A stretch of 64,000 bases of DNA from Styela clava (GCF_964204865.1 NC_135263.1:12631426-12695425); one strand, 5' to 3'; counted from the first letter of the stretch, positions 10,778 through 22,373 are shown. Program-made: numbers and translations. The notes: generated by a model not told the origin, from the letters alone.

Positions 10778-12558
10778 TGTATTTTCAGTCATACATATCA
10801 TCCCTGGCGCTGTGATGTTTTGATAAATATGATTTCGACTGTACCATACTTGGTAAAGGGATCGAGATTTTTTAAACGTGAAAAAACGTAAAATTAATGG
10901 TAATTTTCACGCGTAGCGGCGCGCATTAGAATGTTTACGTCTTTCTACGCGCATTTCCGTCGGAAAAAGTAACATTTTTGCACTAATATTTAGAGGTGTG
11001 ACGTCATCAAAATTGTCAATTGAAGCCTCTTCCTTAAAAATTCTTTAAATACAATCGTGAGTTTTAGAGTAACAATTCTTGCTATAATAGGGGTTTTGGT
11101 GTTGTTCTGTTGAAAAATAACACAAGGAAACGTTGAGATAAAAATTAATTATATGGGAATAATTATTAACCCTCTACTAGACACAAAATCTCGAAAGTTC
11201 AATAAAAATTTTGGCGTAAAAAAAATTTTGTTTTAGAGGAGTGCGTTTTACATATATTGCTGAATAGAGCGTTATCACACGCTATTATAAAGCCACGAGT
11301 GAAGCTTTAGGGCCTAATGATTGACAAAAAAATAACCTATGTGAAATGGCACCAGACCAACCGGCTGGGTAGGGTTTTGAAGAAGATTTATTGCAATACA
11401 CGAAGCATGATATATTTGATCACCGTCATAGGATGCAAGCTTGATAATAGGAGATAAAACGTTTTGAAAATGTTACAGTAAGTTCTTTCTCGTAAGTAAT
11501 GTTGTTAAATTAACGATTTCAAAACTTTGTTTATTTATTCAATATTCACCAAATGGTTCAACCAACCTGGATAGTTTGTGAAATAATGACTAAGCTAACT
11601 TTGATTTATTAACAAAGGTAATTTGGAACCAGAAAAATAATACTTTTTTTTTAATCCATAAAATTTTCACGAAGAGAGCGATTCATACGGCGATAGGAGC
11701 CATGAATTCATCCTTACTTCTAATTAATTCACATTAATATATATACTGTCTCAAACTAGTTGTTCTTCTGCGGTATATAATCTTGGTTGATTGTCGTGTT
11801 TATTTATACTGATGGCTTCAGTTGCGTTTATCCATATGTTCTAGTTTTTCTTATTTCAATTGGGTATGTCGTTGTACTTGTTTATGCTACATTGCTAATA
11901 ATTTGTTAACCTGTGCATACAAGATAAATTATTGCAAGAATGTGTTATAATTGATGATGTATTACACTTGTCATATCCACTGCCAAAATAAATTATTAAA
12001 AACGCATTAAAATAAAAGTTAACGACTGGTAACAAAAATAATCATTCAAAAAAACTCTACGGGCGAAATATAAAATTAATAAACTTAAACACGTAAATGA
12101 CAATGTAGCTTACAAACAATCGCCATGTGGAACAGTTCAGTATATTTAGTTGATTATATATTATTGTTAATTATAATTATATCAAAAAGACATTTAAAAC
12201 CTTGAACTGCAAATTCGCAATCCCGAAATCCGGAAAAGGTCGAATCAATGTTTCAGAAGCATAACGATTTGCAAAAGCGCGCAAGATATTATGAAGTCAC
12301 AATTGGTAAAATCGTGGACGAAACCATTTCTTTTAAGGTGATAAAATCGGTTAACGGAAAGAGGCAGTTTCAGTAAGTATGTATGGAAGTTAGTGATAAG
12401 GGTATATTGCATATTATATCATTGCATTACAAAGTATGGCACGCATGAATGAACAAATATAAAGATAGTCACTTCAGCATTTGTAATAGAAAATTTTTCT
12501 CAATTTGCATTTGCTAGAGAGAAGCATTGATATATTTTATAACCAGTCTATAATTCGA
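10778..12558. other. intergenic; one weak exon-like frame
   Basis: Mostly AT-rich with no gene. A plus-strand frame bounded by stops at about 12205-12372 reads 57 codons of hydrophilic sequence (including NPEKVESMFQKHNDLQKRAR) and ends next to GTAAGTATG, a good donor. It could be an isolated exon or a retroelement scrap; no family recognised. Confidence 0.25.
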
Positions 12559-12769
12559 AATGCTTGGGTTGCAATTTCGAAATGCATGCATAAAAATATA
12601 CCTAACGAACTCGAATTGCTATTTTGGTCTCCATTGTATATAGTAGTCAACGAGCAGATATAGACAGATAACTAATTTTGTAATCAGCCATGATTTCTGT
12701 TGAGAACTGTGGATTATAGTCACGTATATTTCGCAATGAACTATATTACATTTCAATACTCAGTATATA

Positions 12770-14332
12770 TCATACATTAGTCATTTTTTCCAGTTTCAAA
12801 TGAATTCCGTTTTTAGGACGCAGAAGGAGATGCAATTCAAATTCTGGTTTGGGATACAACTCATCTACAGTTATTCTAAATTGGGAGAGTGCCAGTGCCA
12901 ACACGACTTTCATTATGTTCATCGCCAATTTTTTCCCCATGCAGTTTCGCGGACCAGACGAAAACGGCAAATAGGCATGGGATGATCGATTAGCTATATT
13001 TTCGGGATTAAATCGCTCAGGATAAAATGTATCTGGATCCTTCCAAATGTGCGGATTGCGATGCAAAAGAAATATTCCCAGGCTTACATTAAAATCTTTC
13101 GGTAATAATCTGGATGCTTCACAACCCGGATTCGATTTTGGATCTGTATTGTACTGATCTGATCCGAACGCCCTGGGACAGAACAGAGGCTTCGAAGTTT
13201 TTCTAGCTATACTAAATACAGACGGGTTGAGTCGCAGGCTTTCTTTTATACACATCGTCAGGTACTTTAATTTTGGCAAATCGTCCCACTCCACTGTCTT
13301 CCTTCCGTCAAGAACTTCCAACACTTCTTTTCTACACAACTCTTGGTGCTTTAGATTGGTTGCAAGATTATAAAATGCCCACGAGATACCGATAGATACA
13401 GTGTCGTGGCCTCCAAACAAAAATGTGTTGACCTCATAACATATTTCCTGGTGGGACAAGCCGATTTCGTTGTCATCTTTTGCGGTCAAAAGCGTACCCA
13501 GAAAGTCCCGTACTTGAGGTGTTTCTGTTGATCCAGCCATTGCCGCTCTTCGTTCGTTTATGCTACGTTCCGAATAATCGTGGGCTACTTGACATGCTTT
13601 TTTATATCTTCGTCCCAATGAGGTCAAGTAAAAAATGAAGTCAATATGGTACAAAGGGTTGAAAAGCCGTATCATGGCGACCTCCGATAACAATTTTACA
13701 GCTTTAAGATACTCGTTATTTTCGTCGAGTTGACAACCAGAATCTTTTGATAAAATACACCTTATAATATTGTCAAGCGTCATCAAACCAACATCGTAAG
13801 AAACTTCTACCGAAGTACCTTTTACCGCCTTTTTAAGCCATTTACCCAACATTATTGAGACAGAGCTGTTTATACACGTCATGTATTGATTGAGGGCTCC
13901 AAAGTTAAATGCTGGCGTCAGAAGACGTCTATTTCTTTTCCATTTACGCCCCGAACTTGTGAGTAAGCCATCGCCAATCCATGGCCGAAGAAATCGGTAC
14001 GCAACCTCGTCCTTTGGTTCATTTGTTGCCAGAATTGGCTTTATGGAGTGCGGGTGATAACATTCTAAATATACGACAAATGGTCCAAACCATCGAAGAG
14101 TAAGTTTAGGGTATATCTGCGATAGTTTGGCAGCATAATAAATTGAAGCCTCAGTTGATTTTAATTTCTGAAGATGTCCAAGTAACCAGTGTGGTTTTTC
14201 GCACCCGATGTCTCTGGTTGCTTCACAAGAATTCCTGTACCTTCTCATAAAGTCCAGAAACCATCTCAGATTATAAAAAAATACGAAGAGCATCAACGCG
14301 ACGATACAAAGTGAGAATGTATACATTTCCAT
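12770..14332 (-). CDS. cytochrome P450, CYP4 family (paralog A)
   Basis: Intronless 520-residue P450, predicted ER-membrane monooxygenase; CYP4 enzymes typically omega-hydroxylate fatty acids and eicosanoids using NADPH-P450 reductase. Visible landmarks: N-terminal membrane anchor (residues about 4-20), C-helix WKRNR (W131-R135), I-helix FGGHDT (D310, T311), ExxR ESLR (364-367), PERF (438-441) and the heme loop PFSSGPRNCMG with Cys464. An extra loop of about 20 residues (around RAFGSDQYNTDPKSN, 387-401) sits between the K helix and the aromatic region. At position 307, where CYP4 enzymes carry the Glu that can form an ester bond to heme, this protein has Gly. Starts at ATG 14332 at the family's usual N terminus. 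Close paralog of 17115-18671; the substrate is unknown. Confidence 0.9.
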   Translation of the reverse strand: MEMYTFSLCIVALMLFVFFYNLRWFLDFMRRYRNSCEATRDIGCEKPHWLLGHLQKLKSTEASIYYAAKLSQIYPKLTLRWFGPFVVYLECYHPHSIKPILATNEPKDEVAYRFLRPWIGDGLLTSSGRKWKRNRRLLTPAFNFGALNQYMTCINSSVSIMLGKWLKKAVKGTSVEVSYDVGLMTLDNIIRCILSKDSGCQLDENNEYLKAVKLLSEVAMIRLFNPLYHIDFIFYLTSLGRRYKKACQVAHDYSERSINERRAAMAGSTETPQVRDFLGTLLTAKDDNEIGLSHQEICYEVNTFLFGGHDTVSIGISWAFYNLATNLKHQELCRKEVLEVLDGRKTVEWDDLPKLKYLTMCIKESLRLNPSVFSIARKTSKPLFCPRAFGSDQYNTDPKSNPGCEASRLLPKDFNVSLGIFLLHRNPHIWKDPDTFYPERFNPENIANRSSHAYLPFSSGPRNCMGKKLAMNIMKVVLALALSQFRITVDELYPKPEFELHLLLRPKNGIHLKLEKMTNV

Positions 14333-15536
14333 CTGAATACTTATTATTAATATTTATAACTTCTAAATTTTTTACAAGACGATTGAAATAATTATTACAT
14401 ATGACTGTTACTTACAAACCAATATTAATGTGGACGAAAACCTTATAACAAAGAGTCGTGGTGAGCTAACGAAAAATTTCAAATGTCCCTGGTAGTCGTC
14501 GTGTGGTTGAATTCTATATTGCTACCGAGTGCAATAAGAGTTACTTTTGTCCGAGCGCTTTCTAAATTTTGACATATGGTGGTATAAACAGCCCTATATT
14601 GCTTGAAACAACAATTTTAAACATTAAAAGAACATCTGAACTGTTGATTTCGCTTGTTAAATCTTCCATTTCTACCTTACTACAAAAAATGCCAATCTAG
14701 TACCACTAAACAACTATCAATGTAAAAAAGGAAGTAATAATTGATCAAAATGCATGGAGATGACATCAGCTAGATCGATCACAACAAATAGAAAGCATAC
14801 AACGTCGAGTACGGTGATATGCCGAGTTAACGATGCGTGGAAATAAATAGATAATCGTGCTGATTTTGATCAAAGCCGCGCTGCCCTGTCCCTTATTTAG
14901 GCATGTACGTATCGATGACAGCTTTCGGTCTACTGAAGCATAGCAATATTAAGATAGTCTCGTAATAATAAGATACAGAGATAATTTGGCATATTTATAT
15001 ATATATAGAATATAAATGTTAGAGAAGCGATGCATACAGAAGACAATGCTAGTCTAAAATACAAAAAGGAAGAAATCTCCCAGCATGGCAACTAACAATT
15101 TTTCTGTAGAGACTAGCAAAAACATATTAAATATTATTATCGTCAACCTGAATTCCTATTTTTGGTTCATGCCTAATTGTGAATGATAAGAATAAAATTT
15201 GATGGCGTTTTTATTATTGTGTCAGTATATTGTTTTCTTTGTGGATCGGTAAAAATAATGAAGTAACTCGCGTTGTTTTTAAATCTTGTGGTCTTCGTCA
15301 GTCTGTTGCTCCACATTTTTCTCATCTTAGTTTAGTACGAAATTATAAGCTTGATTTGGAGACTTTGATTTCGTTATAGGTTTGGAATTCCATGCTTGCG
15401 GTTCACATATTGCAATTGCTTTTTGTAAGATACTTTTACTTAAAAAAGGATGTAAGAGTTTTTTCTATTTCGGTTACTTCGATCAAATTGTATAGGCTGG
15501 AAGTAACTTACCCGTCTAAAATTATTATAGTGCATA

Positions 15537-15997
15537 CCGTATATGCTCGTTTAACCGCCCGATCTTGATTAAGGGCCCATTTGAATAACCGCCCGTGTGA
15601 ACAGAACATAAAAATAAATAAGGGCCGGTGCTTGAATACCTGCACAATGTAAAAGCTAATTTTTCAGTGGTAGAGAACAATAGAAAATAAAAAGTGCTTT
15701 TGTCACAGCGCTGTTGAATTTTAAGCGCTGGTAGATAACACTCACGCCTTACATAACAGATAGCATTGATTACGTAACACCGTGGTTCTCAAACTGGGCG
15801 TCGCGACGCCCAAGTGCGTCGTTTCAATATTGATAGGGCGTTGCAAACTTTTCTTCTTTTGAGGATTTGTACCTGCGCTGCGTAGAAAAAAATCAAAATT
15901 TTCGTTATTCTCGTTTAAATTATACTTGAGACTTGGGCCCGGTTAGTGAGTTTGGTTGAAAAAATATGGGCCCGGGCTACAAAACGAGAAAATACGG
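15537..15997. mobile_element. Tc1/mariner-like MITE (461 bp, TA target site)
   Basis: Begins CCGTATATGCTCGTTT and ends as the inverse (AAACGAGAAAATACGG); subterminal GGGCCCAT is also inverted. TA flanks both ends (15535-15536, 15998-15999). It contains a solitary hAT-like terminus at 15782 (GTGGTTCTCAAACTGGGCGT), suggesting an older nested scrap. No ORF. Confidence 0.6.
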
Positions 15998-16549
15998 TAG
16001 TTCAAATTTAGCTGAATTCACAAAGCGTAATATTCTATAATTTTTACAAAAGTCGTAAATTTTTCTCCTTCAAAAAACACAATTGCAAACAATTTGAAAT
16101 TATGTGTTAATGGATTTCATTTAACGCTCACTTTTCACCCAATTGAAAAGATGCCAGATGAGCTATTTTACCAAATTTACTCATCGCAATTACAGATGAG
16201 TTATTTTATTTGTTGACAGCTTCATCAATGAGTTGAAGTTTTGCTTGGTTGTTAGGAACTTCCCATCATCTTTTATGCCCAAGATCTATGACAGTGCTCA
16301 AATTATGTTAAAGGTTGATGAACGTCAAAATATACAAGTGAGATAAAGGAGAAATGGTAGGTATTTATAAAACCTTGCTAAATAACTAAAGAAGGCTGCT
16401 CAAAATGGTTATTGCAGTTAGGAAAGCATAATGTCAGTTGTTATACACATACTTAAACTACTGTGAATTTCTGACCTATAACCATTATGGTGTATTTTAT
16501 GTACGATGTATGCTGTGTGGCATTGACTGACAATAGGTATGTATGTATG

Positions 16550-16845
16550 AGAGGTTCTTAGGTAGGCTAGTCCCGTGGTGTGTCTACCAGGTTAGGGTTA
16601 GACCATAATTTTATTCCTATTTTAGTTCTATTACGAGTTCGGGTACTGACTGTGTTAGCCAAGTGAATATAACCCCTGCCATGCCAGGTTTCAGTCCTTT
16701 CACACAACTTGATTGTAAAGTGGCGGACAAAATTAGTTACCTCCATATTTGCACACTCACCTCCAAATCGCCGGTTCTAAAAGGTTACATTATTAAACAC
16801 AGTACACAGAAAGGAAAAATTATAAAGCAAGTAATCAAATTTATA
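16550..16845. repeat. interspersed repeat, family not named
   Basis: A stretch from TAGGTAGGCTAGTCCCGTGG through GGTTAGGGTTAGACC to about 16845. I recall this sequence type from Ciona genomic DNA, but only from memory; the window holds no second copy. The 61-codon frame inside it is not believed to be coding. Confidence 0.3.
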
Positions 16846-16974
16846 TGAAATTTAACAAAGTGGAAAATGATATAATGATACTTGTCGACGAATGCTTGAG
16901 CTGTGAAACACGCGCACAATTACATGGATATACCTATATGGATATACCACAACGAACTCAAATTGCTCGAGTAT

Positions 16975-16980
16975 TTTATT
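16975..16980 (-). promoter_or_regulatory. candidate polyadenylation signal of CYP4 paralog B
   Basis: AATAAA on the minus strand (TTTATT on plus) about 135 bp past the stop codon of the P450 at 17115-18671. Confidence 0.4.
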
Positions 16981-17114
16981 ATCCAGTGTACAGAGTAGTC
17001 TTACCACAAGCAGAGACAAAAATTAATCATTCATGAGTCCTGATAAGGACTCAGGATTATAATCACATATTTATGACAATGAAAATATTCTTCTTCAATG
17101 CCGAACACCATACT

Positions 17115-18671
17115 TTAGTTAATCTTGTCCAGTTTTAAATGAATTCCGTTTTTAGGGCGCAAAACGACATGCATTTCAAATTCTGGTCTAGGATAGAACT
17201 CATCTACAGTTATATAAAACTGGGAGAGTGCCAGTGCCAACACGACTTTCATTTCATTCATTGCCAAATTTTGCCCAATGCAGTTTCGGGGACCAGACGA
17301 AAATGGTAAGTAAGCATGCGATGATCGACTAGCTATATTTTCCAGATTAAACCGCTCAGGATCGAACATATCAGGATTCTTCCAAATGTGCGGGTTTCTA
17401 TGCAAAAGAATTATTCCCAGGCCGACATTGAAATCTTTTGGTAATATTCTGGATGCCTCACAACCCGAATTCGGTTTTCGATCTGTATTGTACTGGTCTG
17501 ATCCGAACGCCCTGGGACAAAACAAAGACTTCGAAGTAGTCCTTGCTATACTAAATACAGGCGGATTGAGACGCATGCTTTCTTTTATACACATCGACAG
17601 GTACTTAAATTTTGGCAAATCGTCCCACTCCACTGTCTTCCTTCCATTAAGAACTTCTAACACCTCTTTTCTGCACAACTCTTGGTGCTTTAGATTAGCT
17701 GCAAGGTTATAAAATGCCCATGATATACCACTAGATACTGTGTCGTGGCCTTCAAACAAAAATGTGTTGACCTCATCACATATTTCCTGGTGGGATAAGC
17801 CGATTCCGTCATCGTCTTTCGCGCTCAAAAGCGTGTCCAAAAAGTCCCGTACTTGTGGCGTTTCTGTTGATTCAGCCATTGCTACTTTTCGTTCGTTTAT
17901 GGAACGTTCGGAGTAATCGTGGGCTACTTGACACGCTTTTTTATATCTTCGTCCCAATGGGGTCAAGTAAAAGATAAAATCAAGATGATACAAAGGGTTA
18001 AAAAGTCGTATCATGGCGACTTCCGATAACAGTTTTACAGCTTTGAGATACTCGTTATTTTCGTCGAGTTGACATCCAGAATCTTTTGATAAAATGCATC
18101 TTAGAATATTGTCAAGCGTCATCAAACTAACATCGTGGGAAATTTCAACCGAAATAGCTTTATCCGCCCTTTGAACCCATTTACCCAGCATTATTGAGGC
18201 AGCGTTGTTTATACATGTCATATATTGCTTGAGGCATCCAAAGTGAAATGCCGGTGTCAGAAGACGTCTATTTCTTTTCCATTTACGTCCCGAACTGGTT
18301 AGTAAGCCATCGCCAATCCACGGTCGAAGAAATCGATATGCAACCTCGTCCTTTGGTTCATCTGTAGCCAGAATTGGCTTCATAGAATCCGGGTGATAGC
18401 ATTCTAGATATACGACGAACGGTCCCAGCCATCGAGGGGAAAGTTTAGGGTATATTTTTGTTAGTTTGCTAATATAAAAGAAAGATGCTTCAGTGGGTTT
18501 TAATATTCGAAGATGTCCAAGTAACCAGTGTGGTTTTTCGCACCCGATGTCTCTGGTTGCTTCACAAGAATTCCTGTACCTTCTCATAAAGTCCAGAAAC
18601 CATCTCAGATTATAAATAATTACAAAACACAACAATACGAAGATACAAAGTAATAATGTAAACAATTCCAT
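17115..18671 (-). CDS. cytochrome P450, CYP4 family (paralog B)
   Basis: Intronless 518-residue P450, very close to paralog A along its whole length. Landmarks sit at the same positions: membrane anchor about 4-20, WKRNR 131-135, I-helix FEGHDT with Glu307, D310 and T311, ESMR 364-367, PERF 438-441, and heme loop PFSSGPRNCIG with Cys464. Unlike A it retains the CYP4 Glu307 that can be esterified to heme, and has the canonical IG after the heme Cys (A has MG). Changes between the copies are spread along the protein and keep the frame open, so both copies look functional. A GTATGT just upstream of the start on the minus strand could be a 5'-UTR intron donor. Confidence 0.9.
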   Translation of the reverse strand: MELFTLLLCIFVLLCFVIIYNLRWFLDFMRRYRNSCEATRDIGCEKPHWLLGHLRILKPTEASFFYISKLTKIYPKLSPRWLGPFVVYLECYHPDSMKPILATDEPKDEVAYRFLRPWIGDGLLTSSGRKWKRNRRLLTPAFHFGCLKQYMTCINNAASIMLGKWVQRADKAISVEISHDVSLMTLDNILRCILSKDSGCQLDENNEYLKAVKLLSEVAMIRLFNPLYHLDFIFYLTPLGRRYKKACQVAHDYSERSINERKVAMAESTETPQVRDFLDTLLSAKDDDGIGLSHQEICDEVNTFLFEGHDTVSSGISWAFYNLAANLKHQELCRKEVLEVLNGRKTVEWDDLPKFKYLSMCIKESMRLNPPVFSIARTTSKSLFCPRAFGSDQYNTDRKPNSGCEASRILPKDFNVGLGIILLHRNPHIWKNPDMFDPERFNLENIASRSSHAYLPFSSGPRNCIGQNLAMNEMKVVLALALSQFYITVDEFYPRPEFEMHVVLRPKNGIHLKLDKIN

Positions 18672-18894
18672 ATTTATTAATCATTTCTGAATGTTTTGCA
18701 AAAAAAATCAATTATTATTTTGCGTTATCTACATACCAATCTTAAGGCGCACGGAAACCTACCTGGTATAGATGTACTTAAAGATTCCAAATGTCTCTTC
18801 CTCGTTCGTAGTTGAAATCATTGCTAGCTGTTCTATCTCTTAATAGTGCGTAAAAGATATCGAGAGCTTTCTAAATCATTACACATTATTGGTG

Positions 18895-19610
18895 TAAACA
18901 AATCGTGAAAACAAGGTTGATTTAGAGTTTCGATAATTAGGCCACAATGGGATTTTAGAGTTCTTTTTCAATTAAACCCCGCGACAAAGAATCAATATCA
19001 AGATTTAAGTTTAGATTTTTTGACTTGATTTTAACAAGACTAGAAATCCCTTTTTTATACAATTAAGTTGCAAGCATCTGTACTAAGACAGCAACGGCCT
19101 ATTACGCAAGATTGTTATACTCGGGAAATTCAAGCTCACCATGCAATCTGATTAGCTGCTGTCTCCAATTTGCAAACGACGAACATTTTACTGTCGGGTC
19201 CAAGCTTCAACGGCAATAATGTTTAACGTTAACAAGCGAGGTACATGGTAGCCGACATCATGTGCCTGCTGTTATCTATATAAATTGTGATGTATCAATG
19301 CGCTTAAATCAGTTTTTCGCGAAATGAGATTTCACATTTCATTGCTTTTAAATACCGAAGTTGACATAAATTAGAACCTTGTGGTAGCTGGAGGATGTTA
19401 AAACATCGGACGGAATCTGGTCCCCCGAGTCTCGGCCTTAGACAGGCAGACGCCATGCGGTCATGCACACGACAAAACGGCAAAGAACGTCATCGTTAGC
19501 CCCAACAACACGAAGGCCGGCTATCAAATTTACACATTCGATCCCGAAGGAAATGAACTAACGTTAAGAATCGCCGAAACGTGGAAGTCCCGTTCGACGT
19601 TTCCGTTCGA
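18895..19610. other. extra segment in upstream flank of CYP4 B
   Basis: Compared with the flank of paralog A (around 14573-14610), paralog B has about 700 additional bases here. The segment is locally GC-richer (19400-19620) and overlaps an unexplained open frame (19402-19725). No terminal repeats were recognised. Confidence 0.35.
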
Positions 19611-19725
19611 AACAACAGTATTGAATAAAAATGAACACATGAATTTTTCTACACCTGATGATTTTACCTGTAAAGTTTTTCATCCCTGCCTCACTACGAA
19701 AAAATGTGCCAACTGGTATAACTAA
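19402..19725 (+). other. 107-codon open frame, unidentified, no ATG at its start
   Basis: Open between TAA 19399-19401 and TAA 19723-19725. The middle reads like real protein (NTKAGYQIYTFDPEGNELTL, then RIAETWKSRSTFPFETTVL), with mixed composition and higher GC than its surroundings, but the last third lies in DNA shared with the flanks of the other CYP4 units. It could be a fragment of an exon or transposon ORF carried in the extra segment. No family recognised. Confidence 0.25.
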
Positions 19726-20699
19726 AAACCTTTTAAACTGTCAGAGTAATATAATAATACGATTAATATAAACGTATGCGATACCAGCTGGGTCCTTATA
19801 CGCGTAAGACAAACATTGACTTTAACGTTTATGGGTCGGGTTAACGATCCGTGTAACTGAATAAATAAATATTTAATCGTACTAAAGTTGCCCTAATGTG
19901 CGTTACTGTCTCTTTGTTCAGCATTGTACGCTATATGTTGATGGCTGCTAAAGAATGCCGACGCGATAGTGGCATTAAATTGAAAGTTTATATTTCACGT
20001 AATGACAACATAAATATATGTGGTGTTGTAAATATTAATCTTGGAGATGGGATGCATACACAATATTAGCCTGAAACTCGAAGAGCACAATACCAATTGT
20101 AATTTCTTTATCGAATAATGTAGATGCATGTGGTGTTTGAATATTCCATTTTGTCATTGGTATTTGACAATGCTGCAGTCATTGGCATAGCATCCCTGTT
20201 ATTCCACATTTTACGCACGATCATGTTTAATGTGTGTCTATATGATGACTTCATAATGTTGGAAACTGTAATGTGTCCAAAAACAGATCGACACTGATAT
20301 GAAAAAAAAAATATGTATATATATATATTGCTTCCGAGTTATAAGCTTGATTTCGATGCCACTAGATTTCATTCATTTGGTTCATATATTTTAATTGCTC
20401 TTTTGGGATTCTTTCACAAGCAAACAAAACGCAAAAAAATTTCTGTTACGGTTACTTCGATTTACATAGACAAAAGTATTCATAATCTGAAAGAAGTACT
20501 TAACCATCTAAGCAAGAAAATGTCATATTGCATATTTCGAATTTAGCTAGAATCCGAAGTTGTTGTATATATTATATACTTTTTAAATAAGTCATGAATT
20601 TGTTTATATTCTTTTGGGAAAAACTCTTTATGAAAAAAAAAGTTTGAAAACATTTCGAATTCTTGTAATAATGAATTTCAACGCTCACATCATAACATC

Positions 20700-20775
20700 A
20701 AAGCTCAACAACATAATATCAAAGCGATCAATCAATAGGTCCACTCACGTGTCCAATAAACGTTGAAATAAACGC
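20700..20775 (+). repeat. 3' end of an interspersed repeat family
   Basis: Matches 33385-33440: AACAACATAATAT, then AACGATC-like sequence, GGTCCACT and CACGTGTCCAATAAA. The shared order shows these are two copies of the same repeat end. Confidence 0.6.
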
Positions 20776-20959
20776 TTTATCATGTGACGGACAACGACCT
20801 TTCGCGATTACTAGCCGTCTTGGCCAAGGTCACAAATTATTCGATCGAGATAATGGACTTGGATGGTGACTAAATTTATTGAAAATGTACTAGGTTTTTC
20901 TGCTAACTTCACTCATCGCAATTACTGATGAACTATCGTCGTTGAAAGCTTTACCTTTA

Positions 20960-21800
20960 TTCCCTATACACCCATGGTGTATTTTATGTACGACGAATGG
21001 CATCGAATAAAAATAGATATGTATGAATGTTTGTCAACGAAATGCTTGGGCTGTGATTACGACACACATGCCCGAAAATTTACATAACGATCACAAATTC
21101 CTCAAGTATTTTCAGTTTCCAATGTATAAAATAGTTTTTTAGAAGGCGGAGATAAAAAATAACTAGCAAATCTTGCTTCCTATTATAGGCTTACCATACG
21201 TCTCGCTTTAGGCGGGACAGTCCAGCTTTTTTTTAATTTTGCTACTTCTGATGATTTCACCTGCAAAGTTTTCCATTCCTGCCTTACTACGAAAAAATCT
21301 GCCAATCTTTGCTACTTCTGATGATTTCACCTGCAAAGTTTTCCATTCCTGCCTTACTACGAAAAAATCTGCCAATCTGATACAATTAAACAACGGATAA
21401 AACTGTTTGAGTAATGTGATAATTCGATCATTATGAACGGATGTGATCCAGCTTGGTCCATCACAACATACGTAAGATTATCACGTTTATAGGCCGATTA
21501 ACAATGCGTCTAATTAAATATTTAATCGTGTTGAAGTTGCCCGAAGGTGCGTTATTGTCTCTTCGTTAAGCATGTACGGTATATGTTGATGAAAGTTTAA
21601 TGCGCACGAAAACCTGGCAAACCGTGGTATCGAGGTAGCTAACCATACATTCCAAACGTCCCTCATTCGTGTGTAGTTGAAATCACATCGATATTCTATC
21701 CCTTACTTGTGCGTAGTAGACATGATATTGCTTTTCAGGGCAATAAAAGTTACCTTTGCCGAGCGATTTATAAAGCATTACATATATTGGTAAACCAAAA
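20960..21800. pseudogene. third CYP4 unit with the P450 body deleted
   Basis: The downstream flank of a CYP4 unit (20960-21190) runs, through a short unrelated stretch containing GGCGGGACAGTCC, directly into the upstream flank (from 21241 on). No P450 codons remain between them. The simplest reading is a tandem third copy that lost gene plus proximal promoter by deletion. Confidence 0.6.
21241..21378. repeat. 70-bp direct tandem duplication
   Basis: GCTACTTCTGATGATTTCAC through AAATCTGCCAATCTTT occurs twice back to back (21241-21310, 21311-21378) without a mismatch over 68 bases. It is very recent and lies at the deletion junction of the third CYP4 unit. Confidence 0.95.
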
Positions 21801-22373
21801 GTGCATAATTACCGCACCGGGGGCGCTATTCACTAAACTTCGTGAAAGCTGGGTTTACGATCAAGTAACTGTGTCTCTCAGAATCGTGATAGCGAAATCT
21901 CGTAAAATACGATTCACCAGAGACCTCGTAGCACTTGACACGCTTCTCTCGAAATCTTACGCATGGTCGCCGTTGAACAGAATGCACTGACTGATCACTC
22001 GGCCGTATCAGTTATCGCCACCAACGGGTCAAACGTGTTTCGCGTTAACCTCCCTCTGCTTCACCTTTTGCAGCCCGCGTTTTGAAATTTGCAGTGCCGT
22101 AATCTATAGACTGACGGATACATGGAATAAATGCTGGAGTTACATATTGTGAACTACTTGTGTAACAGACAATAAAATCAGTGAGTTGCCAAAGTTTATT
22201 GTGATTCCATATTTGATGTTAGTACCGTACCATGCCTGATTGCAGCATTGATTTAGTCCGTGTATATCTCTATACAAGTATTTCAATGAAACAGTATGAG
22301 TATATGATTTCATCAGAGCAGGTTCAGGATTATCGAGTGTAACTAGTATATAAGGTACCGTACCGTAATTTCT

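Larger units (their letters stand above)
12560..21800. repeat. three tandem units of about 4.2 kb carrying CYP4 genes
   Basis: Corresponding blocks recur in order. Downstream flanks: 12560-12770, 16880-17114, 21040-21190 (all contain a GAAATGCTTGGG-like block, then a CGAACTC/CACAAATTC block, then a GTGTA/TGTATA block). Upstream flanks: 14400-15020, 18700-20060, 21370-21730 (shared pieces such as TGATTTTACCTG, GAAAAAATCTGCCAATC and GCATGTACG...TATGTTGATG). Further spacer is shared between 15440-16540 and 20440-21030. Units 1 and 2 contain P450 genes; unit 3 does not. Confidence 0.7.
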
